Counted from the stretch's first letter, positions 37,101 to 49,215 are shown. The stretch is 64,000 nt of DNA from Edolisoma coerulescens (GCA_013397115.1 VWZW01004140.1:186001-250000), one strand, 5' to 3'. Numbers and translations: made by a program. Notes: generated from the letters alone by a model not told the origin.

Positions 37101-37682
37101 AAATCTTTTATTGTACAGCCTTTTATCAAACTGTCTCCATAGCTGCTGCTTTTTTTTTTGAAATCAGATTTCTCTCTGATAGGAACAGATCTGAAATCAT
37201 TTGTTACATTCCTTGCATTTCTCATTTCTAAAGCCAGGCATTGCTTTGTTACACAGTTTCTGTGGGGCTTTTTGAGGCTTCTGTACTTCTTTTCTCCCCT
37301 TCTAATATTGATTCTAATGTTTGTCAGACTATTTTATTTCTGCCTTCTTTGTTCTCTGCTTTTTTGATCTTTCCTGTTGGTGCTTCCCTATGAGTTTTGT
37401 AACTAAATTTCTTTAATTTCCAATTGATGTCCTTTCTTTAAGTTGATACAGAAGAAAAGCAGAAGAAACATGATAGATTTTCGGCTGGTTTGACAGCCTA
37501 ATGAGAGATAGAACAAACCACACACTTCAGCTCCTCATAAATCCTACAGCTTCCTTGTAATGGGAAGAGAATTGTCTGAAAAATATTAATGACATCCAGG
37601 GAACACCATCAAGATGTGGATCCAGTCAAGCCAGATTGGGAACATAAATAAATTGCTTTATAAACTGGATCTCTCTTTCAGG
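34161..37682. other. Intergenic; T-rich asymmetric block at 36880-37440
   Basis: No gene is seen. About 560 bases (36880-37440) carry many T runs with few A runs on the plus strand. Frames there encode Phe/Leu-rich nonsense typical of such DNA. Confidence 0.45.
36071..36134 (+). repeat. Short tandem duplication, period 37
   Basis: GAATATCACTGGTATGGGAG followed by CAGCAG occurs at 36071 and again at 36108. There are two copies only and no coding context. Confidence 0.85.
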
Positions 37683-37800
37683 AATCATAGACTCGTGGAA
37701 TATCCTGAGCTGAAGGAACCCACAAAACACATCGAGTCCAGCTCCTGGCCCTGCACAGACACCCCAACAATCCCACCCTGTGCCTGGAGCATTGTCCAAA
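37683..37800 (-). mobile_element. Short CR1 LINE 3' fragment
   Basis: Starts AATCATAGACTCGTGGAATA and continues about 115 bases through CCCTGCACAGACACCCCAAC, typical of the CR1 3' region. Confidence 0.75.
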
Positions 37801-40800
37801 AGGAGGGGAATTGGAGTGACTTCCAGCAGACTCTGATATATGCTGTATTTAGGGCTGGGTAGAGATGGATCTCTTCACTCTATTCCCAGAAGAATTTAGG
37901 AAGAGGGATTTGTCACACAGCAGGCTGAAATTCCAACTCCAATAATAGAGTCACTGAAGAGAGATGTGAAAAATTAATGAGCAGTTTAGAAAAATTCAGT
38001 ATCCAGCTGCTGAGGAAGGCTGGGCTGGCTCGTGCTCAGCTGCTGCTGGTTGCAATTCTCGTGCTCTGCTTGTTCTTTCCATTCCTCAGCACCCTCTTTG
38101 TTTTGGCTGGGTCTTTCCTTCATGTCCCCATGCAGCACAGCTGGGCTGGGGTGGGGAGAGCAGCCCAGGGTCATGGAGGGGCTCTCCTAAACCATTTCTC
38201 CTTCACTATTTAATCCAGGAAATCTGTATTTGCAGCACTGACGTGGAACTGAGAGTTTGGGCCACGCTGTGCTCACACACAAGATGTGGTGGTGCAAAAA
38301 CCCTCGAGGCAGGGCAGGGCAGGCAGTGAGCAGGAGAAATGTCAGGAAACCACGAGCTGTTGCTAATAAATCCAGTCAGGAGTGGCAGAGCATGGCAGGG
38401 AGCTTGGCAACGTCCCAGCCACGCCGAGGTGTCAAACTGGGGACAGCATCACCTCCCCTCAGCGTGAGAGGAGAGCTGACAGTGGAGGTGACAGACTGGG
38501 AATGCCTTGGAAGGACAGGGACTGCCTGTGCTCAGTCTGGAGCAGCAAAGCAAAAAGAGCTGCTCTCCTTGTGGTAATTCCAGCCAGGAAAGGCATGGAA
38601 TATATATATATTTTTTTTTTCCCAAAATGCTGAACTTCCCCATCCCTCAGCACCATCTCCCCAGAGCCCCCTTGGCTCGAGAGCTGCTCATTTTAAACCA
38701 TCCTCTCCTCCGTGTTCAAGGGAAAGTCCCAGGGCTCCCAAAGGAAAAACCAAGCAGCAATATAACCTTTTAAAAGGGCTGTTTTCTGTGTAAGGAAACC
38801 AAGCCAGCCACGGAGAAATTGCTCCCTGAGGAACAAGAACATCCTGAGCCCTTCCCTCCACGTTTCCAAGAATCGCTGCCACCGGGCAACCCTTGCTGCT
38901 GATCAGGCACAGCCTCCATCCATTCCTTGCTTTCTCATTTAAAAGCCAATTTTGAGACAGTTCTAACTCAGCTGCTGGGGATGGAACAAAGGGGGAAGGG
39001 ACGGGAATGTGTCACACCGGGGGATTCTGCTGGAAGGTGCCACTTGCAAACGGTCTCTTCTCTCAGCCCAGGTGCCTTGGCAAGCCTGGCCTGGCCCTCC
39101 CTGAGGACTCATCTAAAAGCAGGAATAAACACTGCACTCAACAAGCCCAAGGGAGGGGAGGTTTCCACCACCTCCTCCTGCAACCTCCCCATTCCCTTTC
39201 GACAGAGGAAAAAGAATAAAAGGGGAAAAAAACCGGATTTTATAAAATCATCAGATGATGTAACATTTTTGCTTAGGAGAGAATTTTAGATTTGGGTTCT
39301 TTTGCACATCTGCTGCGTTTGTTTAATTACAAGTAACAAAATGGGGTTCCCTTTATGAAGTCTGGAGGTGGCACGTGCCCCAGCTGTGCCAAACATCCGT
39401 AAAATTTGGGTTTTACCAGAGGTTCCAGTGCCCAAAGTGATGGGCAGTGAGACATACCCAGAGTCCTAAGTCTTCACCCCCACGTGAGCCTTTTCATCAT
39501 CCAAGAGTCCAGGATTTCAGTTTAAATTATTTTAATGGTTTGGGTTCAGCTGAGAGGCTGATGAAGAGCCCAAAGCCAGAACTGTCCATGTTCTCCTTGT
39601 CCCAGCCCTGCTGCATCGTGCTCAGAGCAATGATTTACTGAAGTGCAGCTGGCACAGGGCCCCAGCCATGCTCTGAGCTCCAGCAGGGCCCAGAAAAACA
39701 GATCCTGGCAGAAAATTGATTTCCTTGGAGGCAAAAGAAGCTGGCCCAGAAATTTCCAAGCAGGAGCTGCTCTACAAGTCAGGACCCACGGAGATATCCA
39801 GCTTGAGGAAACGAATGCAGGAGGGAGTGCAATTGTTCAGAGAGGGTTTGGTGAGAGATTTGGTGCTTGTTTTCTACCAAACCTCCAGTGTTTGGTGTGT
39901 TTGCAAAGCCCCTGCTCTGGTAGAGTAGCACATGACTGTTGGTCCATCTCTCAAGACAGGGAGCATAGGGGAAAGGGGTGCCTGTGTGGAAAATCTTGAC
40001 ATTTCCTGCGAAGCAATGGGTTTCCTGGGTGCCATTATAAAAATAAAAATAAAAATAAAAATAAAAATAAAAATAAAAATAAAAATAAAAATAAAAATAA
40101 AAATGATAATGGCAGGGTGGAGGCAAGGGCTCCCTGCTTCTTGCACCCATGGGAGCACAGGTCCCCAAAACTTGGCTGGCCACAAGCTTCCCTGAACTTG
40201 GAGAACTGCTGAGGACTCTGAAAAGCCCCTCCACTCCCGACCCCTGCAGCCAAAACTGTCTCTGAGAGAGCAGGACAATCAAATTCCCTTTGAAAAGATC
40301 AAAGGGCAAAACCTCACTTAAAAATGCTCAAAGTATCTTAGGGCATTTTTCTTTTAAATCTTTTTTCTCGCTCAAAACCATTCACTGAACCTCACCCTGG
40401 GCTCTTTCACACCCTCAGAAACATGGTTTTAGGGCAAACACCCTGTTCATGACAGTGTTTCACCCAGCTCTTGTTTTATAGCCAACCAAGCATCAAATTT
40501 ACAGATGCAGGAGCCACAAATGTGCTTTATCTCGGTGCCAGGAGCTTGGAGCAAGAGCCCTGGGCTCTGCAGTCACTGCTGTGAGCAGTCCTGAAATTAA
40601 TCCAGATTTTCAAGAACAGGTTGGCAGATGACACTGCCCCAAATGGCAAATCTGAGCCTGTCCATGCACAATCCCATTTTCTGAATCTCCAAGCCCGGAT
40701 CCCATCGCTCCGGGAGGTTTCGTTATCCACGTCTTGCCTTGACACTGAAGATCTCACGGAGATAAGGGCTCAGATGCTGCTGATTTTGGACACCAGCACC

Positions 40801-41774
40801 ATCTGCTCCCTGTCCTTATTCACTCTACATTAAAGACTAGAAAGCTCTCATGAAGTCAGAAGAAAGACAAAAACCATGGATGTGTCATCTGGGATCCCTA
40901 CTGTTTGCTGGTAATTAAGTTTGTCACAGTCTTGACAGAGCTGGGAACAATGGAGGGAATCAGAAAGAAAAGGCACAGGGAGGGAAAATATAAGAGTCAC
41001 TCTGGAGCTTTCTCCTTCTGATTCTGTTGCCAAAGAAAAGGATTAAAGGAAATAATGATGTCTCCGTGGTGTTTGCTCTCCAGTTCCACTACAGATATGA
41101 ATTCAGCCTAACAATTTGTCAATTTTTTTCCAAGCCCAGGTAATGTCATTCCAATATTAACTGGGCTGCACACCGGTTCCTGGGGTTTCTATCAATTCAC
41201 ATCTAGGCTCTCCCTCTTTGTCACTCCCTCTTTGTTGTTTTGTCCTGGTTTTATCCTATCTTTTACTTCGGGAGAGCGAATAAAGCTGAGCCCCGCTCAG
41301 CAGCAGTGTCCAGTGCTGGGCTGAAGGGCACCTCAACAGCAGGAGCTGCCCAGCTGCATCTTCCTGCAGGAAAAAGGGATGGCTGGAGTCCATTTTCATC
41401 TCTTGCTGTGCTCACTGCAGCTCGTTTGGGTTGGGAAATGCTCTTAGATCATCAGACACGGCGTGCAAGGATGTAGGAGAAGCAGGAGGTGTTGGCAGAG
41501 CTGCTCTTGGATGGTGAGAGCTGCAGGAACCCAAACCAAAGGGCCACAGGCCCTGCAGCATCCACAGAGTGCAAAAACTGCTGCTGCTCCAGTGGAGAGG
41601 AGTTTCAGGGCTGGAAAGGCACTTTTCCAGGGAAAACAGCAGCCTTGGTACCAGAAGTGGAGGATACAGGAATGTGGGGGGGTCATTGCCAATGATTACC
41701 CCAAGCAGTTCTGGGCTTGGCCTCATCCCTGCTCTGTCACTGCCCAGCTCTGGGGCTGCTGCTGGCACCTCCCT
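37801..41774. other. Intergenic; only microsatellites recognised
   Basis: Contains a TA/T run near 38600-38620 and the (AAAAAT)n tract. No gene or larger repeat was found. Confidence 0.45.
40036..40104 (+). repeat. (AAAAAT)n microsatellite
   Basis: About eleven uninterrupted hexamer units, AAAAAT. The frame encodes a meaningless Lys-Ile run. The purity suggests recent expansion and likely length polymorphism. Confidence 0.95.
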
Positions 41775-41862
41775 GTCCATGGCACTGGTGGGCCTGGAAA
41801 GCTGGGTCCATGGTTGGATCTGATCTTCGAAGTCTTTTCCAACCTAAACATTTCTATGATTC
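41775..41862 (+). mobile_element. Short CR1 LINE 3' fragment
   Basis: Ends AAGTCTTTTCCAACCTAAAC then TTTCTATGATTCC, the CR1 terminus. The upstream part is diverged. Confidence 0.7.
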
Positions 41863-41894
41863 CCGCCTATTCTCCTTTCGTTTCCTGGACTGAA

Positions 41895-41914
41895 TAATAA
41901 TAATAATAATAATT
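41895..41914 (+). repeat. (AAT)n microsatellite
   Basis: Roughly seven AAT units just after a CR1 3' end (41775-41862). Such tracts often grow from retrotransposon tails. Confidence 0.85.
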
Positions 41915-41955
41915 TTCTCCTTAGTGGAAAATACAGACCCTACCAAAATAACTGC

Positions 41956-42098
41956 AGGGAAGTGAAAGCATCCTCAAGGAAACAGGAGGAGACACTGAGC
42001 CCATCTCACCCGTGTCCTCAGAGCAAAACTTTGGATGGCATTTTCTGTGTATCCCCAACTTCATGGCCAGAGCTGCGGCTGGGGTTGAAAAGTGTGGG
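41956..42098 (+). repeat. Left arm of an inverted repeat
   Basis: This arm pairs with 42591-42730 in reverse complement at roughly 80% identity over about 140 bases. Both arms share frames coding LCIPNFMAR and EKCG on opposite strands. The arms are separated by about 490 bases and could fold into a long hairpin in RNA. The element family is unknown; two oppositely inserted copies of one repeat explain it equally well. Confidence 0.7.
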
Positions 42099-42590
42099 CA
42101 CCACAGGGCTGCTGCTCTGATGTGCACCTTGTGCTGCCCCACCTCCTTCCAAGCTGCCAAATCTGCAGAGGGTTCTCAGAGTGGGCTTTGCGGAGGGCCA
42201 TGAAAACAGATTTATTTTGGAATATTTCCACTTGCCATTACAATTAATCACCAGAATCCAAGGAAAAGGAGTGCACTTTATGAAAACATCAAGCAGGGAA
42301 TGTGACTGCAGGAACCTGACAAATGGGACAGGCACACAGAGAGATGGTTCAGAATAATCCATTTTCATGCCAGCTTCAGTAAAGAGAACAGGGAAAGACT
42401 GAGCAGCATCCTTCCCTCTGACAACCTCCAGAGCATAATCATGGCCCTCATCTGAAACCTTGCAGTGGCTCCTCAGGACATTTTTGAAAGACAAGACACT
42501 GTATTTTTCAAACTCTGTCTCAAGCAGGAAACTCAAAAGAGTCCCTCTGCTGTGAAAAAAATAAATGTTCCTCTATAAAAGAAGTAAATC

Positions 42591-42730
42591 CACATTTTTC
42601 AAACACAGCCTCAACTCTGGCCATGAAGTTGGGGATACATAGGAAATCTAAAGTTTTGCTCTGAGGACACAGGTGAGATGGACTCAGTTTCTCCCCCTTT
42701 TCCTTGGGAATGCTTCCATTTCCTTCCACC
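42591..42730 (-). repeat. Right arm of an inverted repeat
   Basis: Reverse-complement partner of 41956-42098. The similarity stops sharply on the loop side (near 42590) and fades near 42730 on the outer side. Confidence 0.7.
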
Positions 42731-43492
42731 ACCTGCCAGGAAGCAGCAGGCTGCTCTGGGATGCATCTCTGCAAGGTCACCATCATTCAGATGTAAGAGA
42801 AGTGGGGAGTGGCCTTTTCAAACTCAGCCTGGGTGTCCCTGCCCCAGTGAAGTGTCCCCAAGGTACCTGTGAGGATGATGAAGAGCAGAAGGAGGAAGAG
42901 AAAATCCCCTTCTTGTGATTCCCATTCCCAGGAGAGCAGATGGTTCAGTCAAACAGGAATTCCTTCAGACTTTCACTGCACACACAAGAAATGTATTTTG
43001 TGTCCATCCAAACCGATTCCTTTTTTTGCATCCTGGCAGCTGAGCTGGAAAGGCAAAACAAAGAAATGCCCGAAGTGCAGCCCTGCCATGGCCTTTGTTG
43101 GGAAATCAGCTCCCAAATCCCCCAAATGCAGGTGTTTGGGGAAGGCTCTGGGGGTTCTGGAGTCTGCCTCCCTGTGGGACAGAGGGATGGAGTTCCCATG
43201 CCCGGGCAGTCCAGGGGAGGGTGATCAGAGCCTCATGGCTCTTGTCCAGTCTCTGTGAGAGGCAGGAGAAGATCAGGCAGATTTCCTCTCAGACCTCACT
43301 CCAGCCTTCCAGGATGCAGATGGTGATCCTAATCTGCTTCCCAAAACCTGTGTGTCTCTTCAGCTTCTCCACCCTCTGAGTGCACACACAGCCAGGCCTG
43401 AAATAATTAGAAGTGTTTTGTGGCTGGTAATTCAAAAACTATGAAAACACACAAACATATTTTGTGGGGCTGGGGTTGGTTGGAAAGACAGA

Positions 43493-44043
43493 CTGTCTCA
43501 AGTTCCAGTGTAAGATGTAACCAAAAGTATGGATTCTGTCACCAGCTATTAAACCAGGTGGGGCAGGGTTCTTTATCTCTGCCATGACACATCCCTGATA
43601 ACTCCCTCCGGGGGACATCTTCTGTCCACGGGCCACCGAGCCTCACTGCATGGCTCAGAAAATTCCATCATCCCAGTGGGAGATGCTCTGCCCAGGGGGA
43701 GGAACCGAGCATTCCCACCTGGATGGAATCTGAGCTTTGGAACAGCACAGGCAGCCCTGCCCTACCGGATTCCCAGAGGAGAAGAGCTCCAGAACCACCC
43801 CTGGATCTTCTGAGGAACACCAGACCCTTCTACAGGATCAGCGCTCCCACAGAGCCACATCTGTCACTGCAACAGGACTGCAGCCACCATTTAATGGGAC
43901 TGCGACCCCCTCCCTGCCCCACAGGGTGTCAGGCTGTGTCCTGGCTCTGGCCGTGTTTCTGGGCTACTGCATTTATTTTAATTTTCCTCTTAAATTGTAG
44001 TTCTGACCCGGAGTCTCTCACTGGTTTGTTTTCAAACTAGAAC
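43493..44043 (+). mobile_element. Solo LTR of an endogenous retrovirus, copy 2
   Basis: Same family and same 551-bp length as the copy at 1839-2389, but with its own 5-bp flanking repeat, ACAGA, at 43488-43492 and 44044-44048. The two LTRs are therefore independent insertions and not the two ends of one provirus. About 13 differences separate them, so the family was active relatively recently. Confidence 0.8.
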
Positions 44044-44048
44044 ACAGA

Positions 44049-45756
44049 GCGAATTTTGGAGGGGTCTTGGTTCTCTTTGATTTTCATATGCCTCTGGTAA
44101 CCAACCTGGACAAGTCTTCACCCCCATTTCCCATCACAAGTCCCAGCCAGAGCTCCTGCTGCAGGAAGAAGAATCTCCATGACCATGAAGTGGAGCACTC
44201 CTCTTGTTCCAGCAGCAGCTCCTTGACCAGGAGCTCCACAGTTCACTGTGAGGAAGTTCACAGCCAAATTTCACCATGAGTAGTTCATAACCAGAGAAAG
44301 GCACACCTGGGACTCCCAAAATGAGTGATGCCTCCTGAACAGTTCATTACCCAAGATACAATTCCTTCTGAACATACTCCTAGCAGGGAGGCTCCCACGG
44401 GACATATGTTTTAAGTGGATACACCAAAATCCTCTCCAGCATTCCCCAGCAGGGAATCCCTCAGCTGGAATCTGCAGCTCCAACAATTGCTCCAACAGCT
44501 GAAATTTAATTTGACCTTAATAATTAAACCTCCAAATAACAGCTTTCACATGCCAGCTGAACCATTAAATTCCAGGAGTGGATGCAAGCCTTTTTGCACT
44601 GAGTGGAGTTTACTCATGTGGAAATTTCCTGGTGCTCTGGACTTGTTATCGATGTAAATTTTGTGGCACTGATTAAAAATGTTTCTCTTCCCTTTCAGAC
44701 TATGATAGAATCTGTGAGTTGTTGGTTGGTTTTTTTCAATCCAGTTGGCATAAAGAAATTCCTCATTGTTTGAGCTGTGCCTCAGTGCTGATGAACAGGA
44801 ACTTTTCCAGAGATGTTGTTGGAACTGGAGTCACTTCACAGCAGCCTCAGCTGGAGTCTGTGGGGCTGCTAAAATGGGACAGTGGTGCCTCCAGAACCCC
44901 TCTGAGAGTCTTTTCCAGGGCCTTGTCCTGAGCCTCATCCTCCAGGATGCACCAGCCAAGAAATGCAGTGGGACCACCATGGCCACTGCACTCCCTGATA
45001 GACTCAACCACAGGAAATGAAACCAGAGGGTCTTAAATATCAGATTTTCTCTTGTTCCTTGCTCTACTCAAATGTCAGTGGTTGTACAACACAGCTCCAA
45101 ACACCCGTCCCTGAGTTTGGCTTGGGAATCTTGGCAGCTTTGGATAAAACCACTTTGCCATCACGTGTGTCAGGCCAGCAGAAAGGCTTCCCCCAAGCAG
45201 CTCCTTCTGGATCCCAACCACAGACCTCTTTGTTAAATCTAAATAATTTAAGAGGCACAAGCAAGACCTCTCTAGCTGCTCATACCTCCAAATCTGAGTA
45301 TCTTTACTCATTGAAAAAGTGCACTAATGAAATTGTAATGCACATGTTAATTAATGTACATATTTTCTCAGTAAATTTTGCACAGCTATAAGTGGTCAAA
45401 TAAATAATGAATGCCGTGGAATAATTTATGTGAGCTCTGTTTCTTACTGTACATGTTTTAATTACTGATATGAATGCATCTCAATGAATTATTGAAAGTC
45501 AAAGAATAAATAATATTAAAATTAAAAAGTACATGAGAAGCAAAGTTCAAATAGATATTTAATTCTACTAACATGCTGCAGTGTAATCCTTGCCCAATAA
45601 TTGGCAGCAGGAGAGGAAATGTTCCTCCTGGCCAGCTTGAGCTCCATTTCTTCTGGGTTTTATTTGTGCCTTTCAGTGTTGAAATTCATCAGCTAAAGCT
45701 ACAGAGATGCTTTTCATCATTGGACCTTCAGAAGGAACCATGTTAATTACATTAAT
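44049..45756. other. Intergenic; AT-rich block at 45290-45600
   Basis: No gene is seen. 44490-44560 and 45290-45600 are AT-rich and repeat-free, for example TTAATTACTGATATGAATGC; possible regulatory DNA. Confidence 0.35.
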
Positions 45757-45890
45757 TATGTCAATTCTTCCCTGTGAGGGTGCGGAGGCCCTGGCACAGG
45801 TTTCCTGTGGCTGCCCCATCCCTGGAAGTGTCCAAGGCCAGGCTGAACGGGGCTTGGAGCACCCTGGGATAGGGGAAGGTGTCCAGGCCC
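45757..45890 (+). mobile_element. CR1 LINE fragment
   Basis: Contains GAGGCCCTGGCACAGG and GGATAGGGGAAGGTGTCC but lacks about 20 bases of the usual middle and the whole 3' terminus. Confidence 0.75.
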
Positions 45891-46474
45891 CTTTGCGATG
45901 CCCCTTGTATAAAACCAACACCACCTTCGAGCCTTGTCAGCAGCTTTTCACACTCACACAGCTCCTTCAGCAGAGAATTCCACACCACTCGTAGGTTAAT
46001 TAGCGAAGTTTTACATTTCCCCCGTGGAGCTACAAATTGTCACCCAACTTTTACACAGTCAACCAAAGGACAGGGATGTTCTGGGCCTCTAAATGAAGCT
46101 GTTGCACGGATGTGAGCTGGCTTTGCAGCTGGGAGCAGAGGTTAGCAGCAACTGGGGGAAATGGCCAGTAATTAATGCTGCTGGTTGTTAGCACGCTTGA
46201 TTGCTCGTTGCTTATGCACTGCAGAGTAATTGTGTGCAAATTGTTATCACCTGTGGGTTCCTGAAAGGTGCTGCTGTGGCCTCGGGAAGAACTGCCCTGG
46301 ATGCTTTGCCCAGGGAGATGTTTGCAAGCCTTTAGCAGAAGCTGTGCCTGAAGGCCTCCCCCATGAGGTGCTGAGTGTGTTTCCTGAATGGGTGGGTGCA
46401 GCCACTGCCCTCAGCCCTGCAGGAAGCCTCCAGCCACAACTGCTGCTGGCCTGTCCACCATCCCCTCACTCAGT

Positions 46475-47298
46475 GCACCATGATGGAACTCTTCATTCCA
46501 ACCCACCGCCTTTCCCTCCCTCAGCACCATGATGGAACTCTTCATTCCAACCCACCGCCCTTCCCTCCCTCCGCACACCCATGGCCTGTGTCGTGCTTTC
46601 ACCCCAGTCCCTCTTGGCTGCTCAGGCACTCCCACACCAGCAGGACGAGATGCATCATGTTGGAACTCCTCATTCCAACCNNNNNNNNNNNNNNNNNNNN
46701 NNNNNNNNNNNNNNNNNNNNNNNNNNNNNNNNNNNNNNNNNNNNNNNNNNNNNNNNNNNNNNNNNNNNNNNNNNNNNNNNNNNNNNNNNNNNNNNNNNNN
46801 NNNNNNNNNNNNNNNNNNNNNNNNNNNNNNNNNNNNNNNNNNNNNNNNNNNNNNNNNNNNNNNNNNNNNNNNNNNNNNNNNNNNNNNNNNNNNNNNNNNN
46901 NNNNNNNNNNNNNNNNNNNNNNNNNNNNNNNNNNNNNNNNNNNNNNNNNNNNNNNNNNNNNNNNNNNNNNNNNNNNNNNNNNNNNNNNNNNNNNNNNNNN
47001 NNNNNNNNNNNNNNNNNNNNNNNNNNNNNNNNNNNNNNNNNNNNNNNNNNNNNNNNNNNNNNNNNNNNNNNNNNNNNNNNNNNNNNNNNNNNNNNNNNNN
47101 NNNNNNNNNNNNNNNNNNNNNNNNNNNNNNNNNNNNNNNNNNNNNNNNNNNNNNNNNNNAGCCTTTCCCTCCCTCAGCACTGTGATGGAACTCTTCATTC
47201 CAACCACCACCTTTCCCTCCCTCAGCACACCCATGGCCTGTGTCGTGGTATCACCCCAGTCCCTCGTGGCTGCTCAGGCACTCCCTCACCAGCAGGGT
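46475..47298 (+). repeat. Minisatellite / higher-order tandem array, interrupted by an assembly gap
   Basis: A 49-bp unit starting GCACCATGATGGAACTC is repeated at 46475 and 46524, in variant form near 46652, and again after the gap (about 47177). Each unit ends in a pyrimidine-rich CCTTTCCCTCCCTCAG. Between units is a spacer of about 80 bp (46581-46645) that matches the end of the ERVL LTR at 47231-47298. The array therefore combines a 49-bp repeat with an LTR terminus. Its true length is unknown because 479 Ns fall inside it. Confidence 0.75.
46681..47159. other. Assembly gap (479 N)
   Basis: A run of 479 undetermined bases lies inside the tandem array described at this position. Collapse or misassembly of the array is the likely cause. 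Confidence 0.98.
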
Positions 47299-47808
47299 CA
47301 GGGAGAGAACTGGAAGGGTAAAAGCTGGAAAATTCAAAGGTTGAGATAAAGATAGTTTAATAGGGGAAGCAAAAGCCACGCACACAAGGAAAGCAAAATA
47401 AGGAATTAATTCACTGCTTCCCATGGTTGGGCAGGTGTTCAGCACCTCCAGGAGAGCAGGGTCCCCTCTCACAGTGACTTGGGAAGACAAAAACCATCAC
47501 TCCAAATGTCCTTCACTTCCACCTTCTTTCCCTCTCTTTATATACTGAGCATGATGCCATGAGGACTGGAATATCCCTGGGGTCAGTTGTCGTCACCTGT
47601 CCTGGCTGTGTCCCCCCCCAGCCTCTCACACACCCCCAGCCCCTCCCCAGCATGGCTGTACGAGGGGCAGAAGAGGCCTTGGCTCTGTGCAAACTCAGTA
47701 ACAACAGAAATATCTGTATTATCAACCCTGTGTTCAGCACAAACCCAAACCACAGCCCCAAAACAGCAGCTGGGAAGAGACTGAACTGTAGCCCAGCCCA
47801 AAGCAGCA
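47239..47808 (-). mobile_element. ERVL-type avian solo LTR
   Basis: Read on the minus strand, the block starts near 47808 (TGCTGCTTTGGGCTGG). It has a U3 region, a TATA box (TATATAAA, 47537-47544) and a poly-A signal ATTAAA (47356-47361), and ends with CCACGACACA at 47239. This layout matches the common avian ERVL LTR family as I know it. No internal region follows. A flanking target duplication could not be identified, probably because the 3' end has been drawn into the minisatellite on its left. Confidence 0.7.
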
Positions 47809-48792
47809 CTCCGTGGTGCCCTGAATGATGGATTCACCCACAAGATCCATCCTGGGCGGGATGCTCACGGTGACGTGGCCTTCCCCACGGTCCAGCCAGG
47901 AAATATCGCACTGGACAGTGCAGCCAAGGCTCATGGCCCCACGAGGAGCTCCAGTGCCACATCCCACAGCTCCCCCTGCTCCAAGCTGGGCATCCAGGGC
48001 TGAGCACGGGCTGCCCCAGGTGCCCACTGGCACAGCTCAGCTCTGCAGAGCAGCTTTTCCTATCAGGAGCTGGTCAGCGATTTCATCATTTATTAAATTA
48101 TTAGCACATGTGGGAAAAAGGTCAGTGCTCAGATCCTGGCTTGGAAATCCCAAGTCCAGATCCCTGCTCTGCACTTGTGGGTGTATCCATGGGGATCAGG
48201 AGCTGCTTGCCCAGAAGGAACTGGGGCACCAAGCCCAGTCTCCAATGAGGGACAAAATTCCCTGTGCCTGCTCACAGAGTGATCCCACCCCAGCCCAGCA
48301 GACAAATACCACGGGAATGAGACAGACTGGAAGTGACATTCCTAAACGGTGTCACTTCCAATTAGTCTTTGTGCCTGCAGAACAAGAAGAACTGTTTTTA
48401 AGTTATGTTGGAGATTTGTTGTCAAGCTTTTCCAAGGTATGTCAAGCATTTTCCTTTCCGAGATGTCACAGCTCACGCTTTTGATCCTTTTGATGACTTG
48501 CCTTTGCTTTTCTTCCTTTTTTCTTTCTCCTGTCATATCCCAAACATTCACCAATTTTCCCGACAAAGACAGTATCCACTTGTGATTTTTTATAAAAGAT
48601 TTTTCTATGGAAATTCTCAGTGAACAATTAATTCTTTGGCCAGCTTTACAAATGGAAAATTCTTGGGAGAAGAGCAGCAATATGTGGACAACTCCAACAC
48701 AGACACACAAAATATCCTTAAGACAAATCAGTTTTCAAACAAAGATGCAAAAAGAAATGGCAATTTACAAATGCACTGAAGGTAAAATTCAC
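47809..48792. other. Intergenic, nothing recognised
   Basis: Unique-looking sequence between the ERVL LTR and the next CR1. It has a 219-codon open frame (47825-48484, plus) with no recognised domain or codon signature. Confidence 0.4.
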
Positions 48793-49215
48793 CCACAGAA
48801 TGGTTTGGGTTGGAAGGGACCTTAAAGTTCATCTCATTCCATGGGCAGGGACACCTTCCACTATCCCAGGGTGCTCCAAGCCCTGTCCAGCCTGGCCTTG
48901 GACACTTCCAGGGATCCAGGGGCAGACACAGCTGCTCTGGGCACCCTGTACCGAGGCCTCCCCACCCTCACAGGGAACAATTCCTTCCTGATATCCAACC
49001 TAAATTTCCCCTCTTTCAGTTTGATCCCATCCCCCCTTGTCCTGTCCCTACAGTTCCTGAGGAAGAGTCGCTCTCCTGCTTCCCTTCACACACTGGGAAG
49101 GTGCTGGGAGGTCTCCACACAACCTTCTCCTTTCCAGGCTCAACTTCCCCAGCCTGTCCCCACAGGAAAGGTGCTCCAGTCCCCTTGCCAACATCTCCAC
49201 CTGGTTCCTCACAGC
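48793..49215 (-). mobile_element. CR1 LINE fragment
   Basis: The 3' end (CACAGAATGGTTTGGGTTGG) is at the left and the body runs 420 bases rightward. It is very similar in extent to the copy at 12955-13365. Confidence 0.85.

Noticed and set aside
36953..37367. Hydrophobic, membrane-protein-like frames
   Set aside because: Produced by the T-rich composition of the block; no family similarity and no splice context.
40035..40253. Lys-Ile / Phe-Leu repeat proteins
   Set aside because: Pure translation of the (AAAAAT)n microsatellite.
41224..41300. Possible start of another ERVL LTR (TGTCCTGGTTTTATC)
   Set aside because: Only about a dozen bases fit and the following sequence does not continue as an LTR.
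42018..42536. A 172-codon minus-strand frame in the hairpin loop
   Set aside because: Part of the left arm of the inverted repeat lies inside it and no family is recognised; it is more likely repeat DNA than a gene.
46375..47349. Open frames of 211-324 codons on both strands around the gap
   Set aside because: They are open only because the 479 Ns contain no stops, and the rest is a tandem repeat.
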